Origin: DASVDK01 sp036381125 [NCBI: Thermodesulfobacteriota bacterium]
Lineage (GTDB): Bacteria > DASVDK01
Assembly (NCBI GenBank): GCA_036381125.1
Contig: DASVDK010000146.1
Location: 1 to 17,469, forward strand
Direction of reading: 5' to 3'
DNA: 17,469 bases
This document shows positions 15,433-17,469 of this stretch, one piece after another (the first letter of the stretch is position 1; each line of letters starts with the position of its first letter). The translations under genes and the position numbers were made by a program. The notes under the pieces were generated by a model. That model made no database searches and was not told the DNA's origin. It saw only the letters and a program-made list of their open reading frames with translations.

Positions 15433-16340
15433 CCGACATCCAGGGACCGTTCGACGGGGTCACGACCTTCATGCGGGTGCCGTTCACGCGCGACCTCGCG
15501 GGCGCGAAGGCGGCGATCCTCGGGATCCCGTACGACATGGGCACCCACCCGACCCGCATCGGCGCGCGCCAGGGGCCGGCGGCCATCCGGGAGCAGTCGT
15601 ACCTGGTCCGCCCCTACCAGCCGCCCCACGCCGACTGGAACCCGCTCGAGCGGCTCGGCGTGGTCGACCTGGGCAACGTCGCCCTCACGGCGAGCCGCGT
15701 CGAGGAGGCGTTCGCCCGGATCGAGGCCGCGGTCTCGGCCGTCGTGGAGGCCGGCGTCGTCCCCGTCACGCTGGGCGGCGACGGCAGCGTGACGCTGCCC
15801 CAGCTCAGGGCCGTGCATCGCCGCTACCCCGGTCTCGCCGTGCTCCACCTCGACGCGCACACGGACACGAGCCCGGGGGAGGGGTACAACACCGGGACGA
15901 CGTTCACGCGCGCGGCCGAGGAGGGGGTGCTCGACGTGGCCCATACCATCCACGTCGGCGCGCGCGGGACGCTCTACCAGCCGGGCAACTGGGACCACTG
16001 CCGTGCGACGGGCTACGAGCTGATCCCGGCGGCCGAGCTGTACGAGCGGGGCGTGCCGCAGGTGACCGCGTACCTCAGGCGCCGGCTCGCGGGCCGACCG
16101 GTCTACCTCTGCTTCGACATGGACTTCTTCGACGCGAGCGCGGCGCCCGGCGTCTGCGCGCCGACGTGGGGCGGACCGCTTCCCCGGGAGGGGCTCGCCC
16201 TCGTCCAGGGGCTGGCCGGGCTCGACGTGGTCGCCTGCGACGTGAACACCGTGAGCCCGCCGCACGACGTGGGCGGGATGACGGCCTTCCTCGCGGCCAC
16301 GGTCGTGCTCGAGTGCCTGACGCTCGTGGCTCGGAAGTGA
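15429..16340 (+). CDS. Agmatinase/arginase-family ureohydrolase, copy 1, with altered metal site
   Basis: 303 residues, usual family length. Ureohydrolases cut guanidino groups (agmatine, arginine, guanidinobutyrate and others) to urea with two metal ions held by GGDHS, DAHxD and DxDxxD. Here DAHTD (D142, H144, D146) and DMDFFD (D230, D232, D235) are intact, but the first motif reads GGDGS: G119 replaces the His that binds the first Mn. Other family parts are present (PYDMGTHPTRIGARQGPAAIRE near residue 35, NTVSPPHDVGGMTAFLAA near the end). The loop after DAHTD is three residues shorter than in copy 2 (SPGEGYNTG against YPGEGVDRYNTA), and the Pro of the family DP pair is Ala (DAS). The start overlaps the previous frame's stop (ATGA). 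The substrate is unknown; with Gly119 even catalysis is in doubt. Confidence 0.85.
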   Translation: MTDIQGPFDGVTTFMRVPFTRDLAGAKAAILGIPYDMGTHPTRIGARQGPAAIREQSYLVRPYQPPHADWNPLERLGVVDLGNVALTASRVEEAFARIEAAVSAVVEAGVVPVTLGGDGSVTLPQLRAVHRRYPGLAVLHLDAHTDTSPGEGYNTGTTFTRAAEEGVLDVAHTIHVGARGTLYQPGNWDHCRATGYELIPAAELYERGVPQVTAYLRRRLAGRPVYLCFDMDFFDASAAPGVCAPTWGGPLPREGLALVQGLAGLDVVACDVNTVSPPHDVGGMTAFLAATVVLECLTLVARK

Positions 16341-16352
16341 GGGGGATCCTCC

Positions 16353-17282
16353 ATGGGTGACATCCTCGCCCCGCTCGACGGGGTCACGACCTTCATGCGG
16401 GTGCCGTTCGCGCGCGACCTCGCGGGCGCGAAGGCGGCGATCCTCGGGATCCCGTACGACATGGGCACCCACCCGACCCGCATCGGCGCGCGCCAGGGAC
16501 CGGCCGCCATCCGCGAGCAGTCCTGGCTCGTGCGGCGCTTCCAGCCGCCGGACGCCGACTTCGACCCGCTCGAGCGGCTCGGCGTCGTCGACGTGGGCAA
16601 CGTCGCCCTCACGGCGAGCCGCGTCGAGGAGGCGTTCGCCCGGATCGAGGCCGCGGTCTCGGCCGTCGTGGAGGCCGGGGCGATCCCGGTCACGATGGGG
16701 GGCGACGGCAGCGTGACGCTCCCGCAGCTCCGGGCGCTCCACCGGCGCCATCCCGACCTGGTCGTGCTCCACATCGACGCGCACACCGACACGTACCCCG
16801 GCGAGGGGGTCGACCGGTACAACACGGCAACCACCTTCACGCGCGCCGCGGAGGAGGGCGTGGTCGACGTGCGCCACTCGCTGCACGTGGGGGCCCGCGG
16901 GCCGGTCTACATGCCGGGGGTCTTCGATCACACGCGGGCCCAGGGGTACGAGCTGATCGACGGCGTCGAGCTGTTCGGCTCGGGGCTCCCCGAGACGCTC
17001 GTCCGGATCCACCGCCGGCTCGCGGGCCGGCCGGTCTACCTCTGCTTCGACATGGACTTCTTCGACCCGAGCTGCGCCCCGGGGGTCTGCACGCCGGCCT
17101 GGGGCGGCGCCACGGCCCGGGAGGGGCTCGCCCTGCTGCAGGGGCTGGCCGGGCTCGACTTCGTGGCGTTCGACGTGAACACGGTGAGCCCGCCGCACGA
17201 CGTGGGGGGGATGACGGCGTTCCTCGCCGCCACCGTGATGCTGGAGTGCCTCACCCTTGCCTGCCGTGGAGGCGGGTCCTGA
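16353..17282 (+). CDS. Agmatinase/arginase-family ureohydrolase, copy 2, with altered metal site
   Basis: 309 residues from ATG 16353, 12 bp after copy 1, behind GAGGGGG. It is a close paralogue of copy 1, with stretches of identical DNA. The same His-to-Gly change is present (GGDGS, D118-G119), while DAHTD (D142, H144, D146) and DMDFFDP (D233, D235, D238) are kept, the last with the family Pro. The loop after DAHTD keeps the VDRYNT residues missing in copy 1. Both proteins may form a mixed oligomer, as ureohydrolases are trimers or hexamers; this is inference. An amino-acid-type ABC binding protein gene follows 55 bp later, so the pair may act on an imported guanidino- or amidino-compound. 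Confidence 0.87.
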   Translation: MGDILAPLDGVTTFMRVPFARDLAGAKAAILGIPYDMGTHPTRIGARQGPAAIREQSWLVRRFQPPDADFDPLERLGVVDVGNVALTASRVEEAFARIEAAVSAVVEAGAIPVTMGGDGSVTLPQLRALHRRHPDLVVLHIDAHTDTYPGEGVDRYNTATTFTRAAEEGVVDVRHSLHVGARGPVYMPGVFDHTRAQGYELIDGVELFGSGLPETLVRIHRRLAGRPVYLCFDMDFFDPSCAPGVCTPAWGGATAREGLALLQGLAGLDFVAFDVNTVSPPHDVGGMTAFLAATVMLECLTLACRGGGS

Positions 17283-17337
17283 CCGGCCGGCATCGGTCCG
17301 GACCCGGCCCCATCGGTCGAACCGGGAGGACGAAGAG

Positions 17338-17469
17338 ATGGCTCGCACGGTGACGTTCATCCTCGCGGCGGCGCTCGCCGCCGCGGCGCTCGGCGCGGTC
17401 GACGCTCACGCCGCGACGCCGGCCGAGATCAAGAAGGCGGGGGTCATCAAGGTGGTCACGACCTCCTCG
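17338..17469 (+). CDS. Amino-acid-type ABC transporter substrate-binding protein, N-terminal part only
   Basis: The gene runs off the window; 44 residues are present. ATG 17338 has GGGAGGA about 10 bp upstream. A signal peptide (TVTFILAAALAAAALGAVDAHA) is followed by TPAEIKKAGVIKVVTTSS, the typical first strand of family 3 binding proteins (polar amino acids and related compounds: an E-I-x-x-x-G-x-I-x-V segment). It follows the second ureohydrolase by 55 bp on the same strand and may bring in the substrate of those enzymes. The specificity-determining part is outside the window. Confidence 0.75.
   Translation, partial: MARTVTFILAAALAAAALGAVDAHAATPAEIKKAGVIKVVTTSS

Larger units (their letters stand above)
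15429..17282 (+). repeat. Tandem gene duplication with mosaic identity
   Basis: The two ureohydrolase genes are direct repeats. An 88-nt block is identical (15487-15574 and 16411-16498) and another of 85 nt starts at 15670, while stretches between and after these differ at many third and even first positions. Such a patchwork suggests a fairly old duplication with later gene conversion. Confidence 0.8.

Noticed and set aside
13361-15586. 741-codon minus-strand frame over the glycosyltransferase and binding-protein region
   Set aside because: Low-complexity Arg/Pro/Gly/Ala translation crossing several real genes, without a recognisable domain.
15399-17360. 653-codon open frame on the minus strand opposite the ureohydrolases
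   Set aside because: It is a high-GC shadow: rich in Arg, Val, Glu and Asp with no family features, and it repeats itself exactly because it lies over the two duplicated genes.
1-17469. CRISPR array, insertion-sequence ends or integrase for the island
   Set aside because: No regularly spaced repeats, no transposase or recombinase motifs and no terminal inverted repeats were seen; the island is argued only from composition and gene content.

Overview
The window is very GC-rich (well over 70% by eye) apart from one clearly lower-GC block of about 4 kb. The gene mix is metal and amino-acid or peptide ABC transporters, a TAXI-type TRAP system with DUF1850, an acetamidase-like protein, ureohydrolase paralogues and a proline-rich HNH protein. 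This would suit an uncultured soil or groundwater bacterium of the Rokubacteria/Methylomirabilota kind, but a high-GC proteobacterium cannot be excluded. The lineage is inferred from gene content and composition, not shown by a marker gene.

Layout. 1-321: end of a GntR/FCD regulator, then a strong hairpin. 422-3175 (+): an acetamidase/formamidase-like protein lacking its middle, a zinc/manganese-type ABC substrate-binding protein without a normal start, and an ABC-3 permease with an unusual C-terminal part. 3168-7064 (-): a 1298-residue protein with a helical N-terminus, a long TPR array, a GreA/GreB C-terminal-like domain and a PIN nuclease-like domain. It sits in the lower-GC block and looks horizontally acquired. 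7469-8674 (-): an HNH endonuclease gene bracketed by two copies of a 20-bp palindrome. 12375-8974 (-): a complete TAXI-TRAP operon (binding protein, DUF1850 protein, fused permease). 12544-13452 (+): a TIGR01777/YfcH-type oxidoreductase. 14673-13564 (-): a family 2 glycosyltransferase. 14805-17469 (+): a promoter, a heavily deleted peptide-type binding protein running into the tail of another gene, two tandem ureohydrolase paralogues, and the start of an amino-acid-type ABC binding protein.

How genes work together. The TRAP genes form one tight operon for Na+ or H+ driven uptake of an unknown organic acid. The two ureohydrolase paralogues sit between ABC binding proteins and are translationally coupled to the fragment before them, so uptake and hydrolysis of a guanidino- or amidino-compound is a reasonable guess. 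Both paralogues carry Gly where the first Mn-binding His of the family should be.

The most interesting element is the TPR-GreAB-C-PIN protein. I know this domain order from computational surveys of bacterial conflict systems, and I know of no experimental characterisation. A second theme is that three genes (acetamidase-like, metal-binding protein, peptide-binding protein) show missing internal or N-terminal pieces. These are either real deletion scars or an assembly problem, and should be checked before any of these proteins is interpreted.
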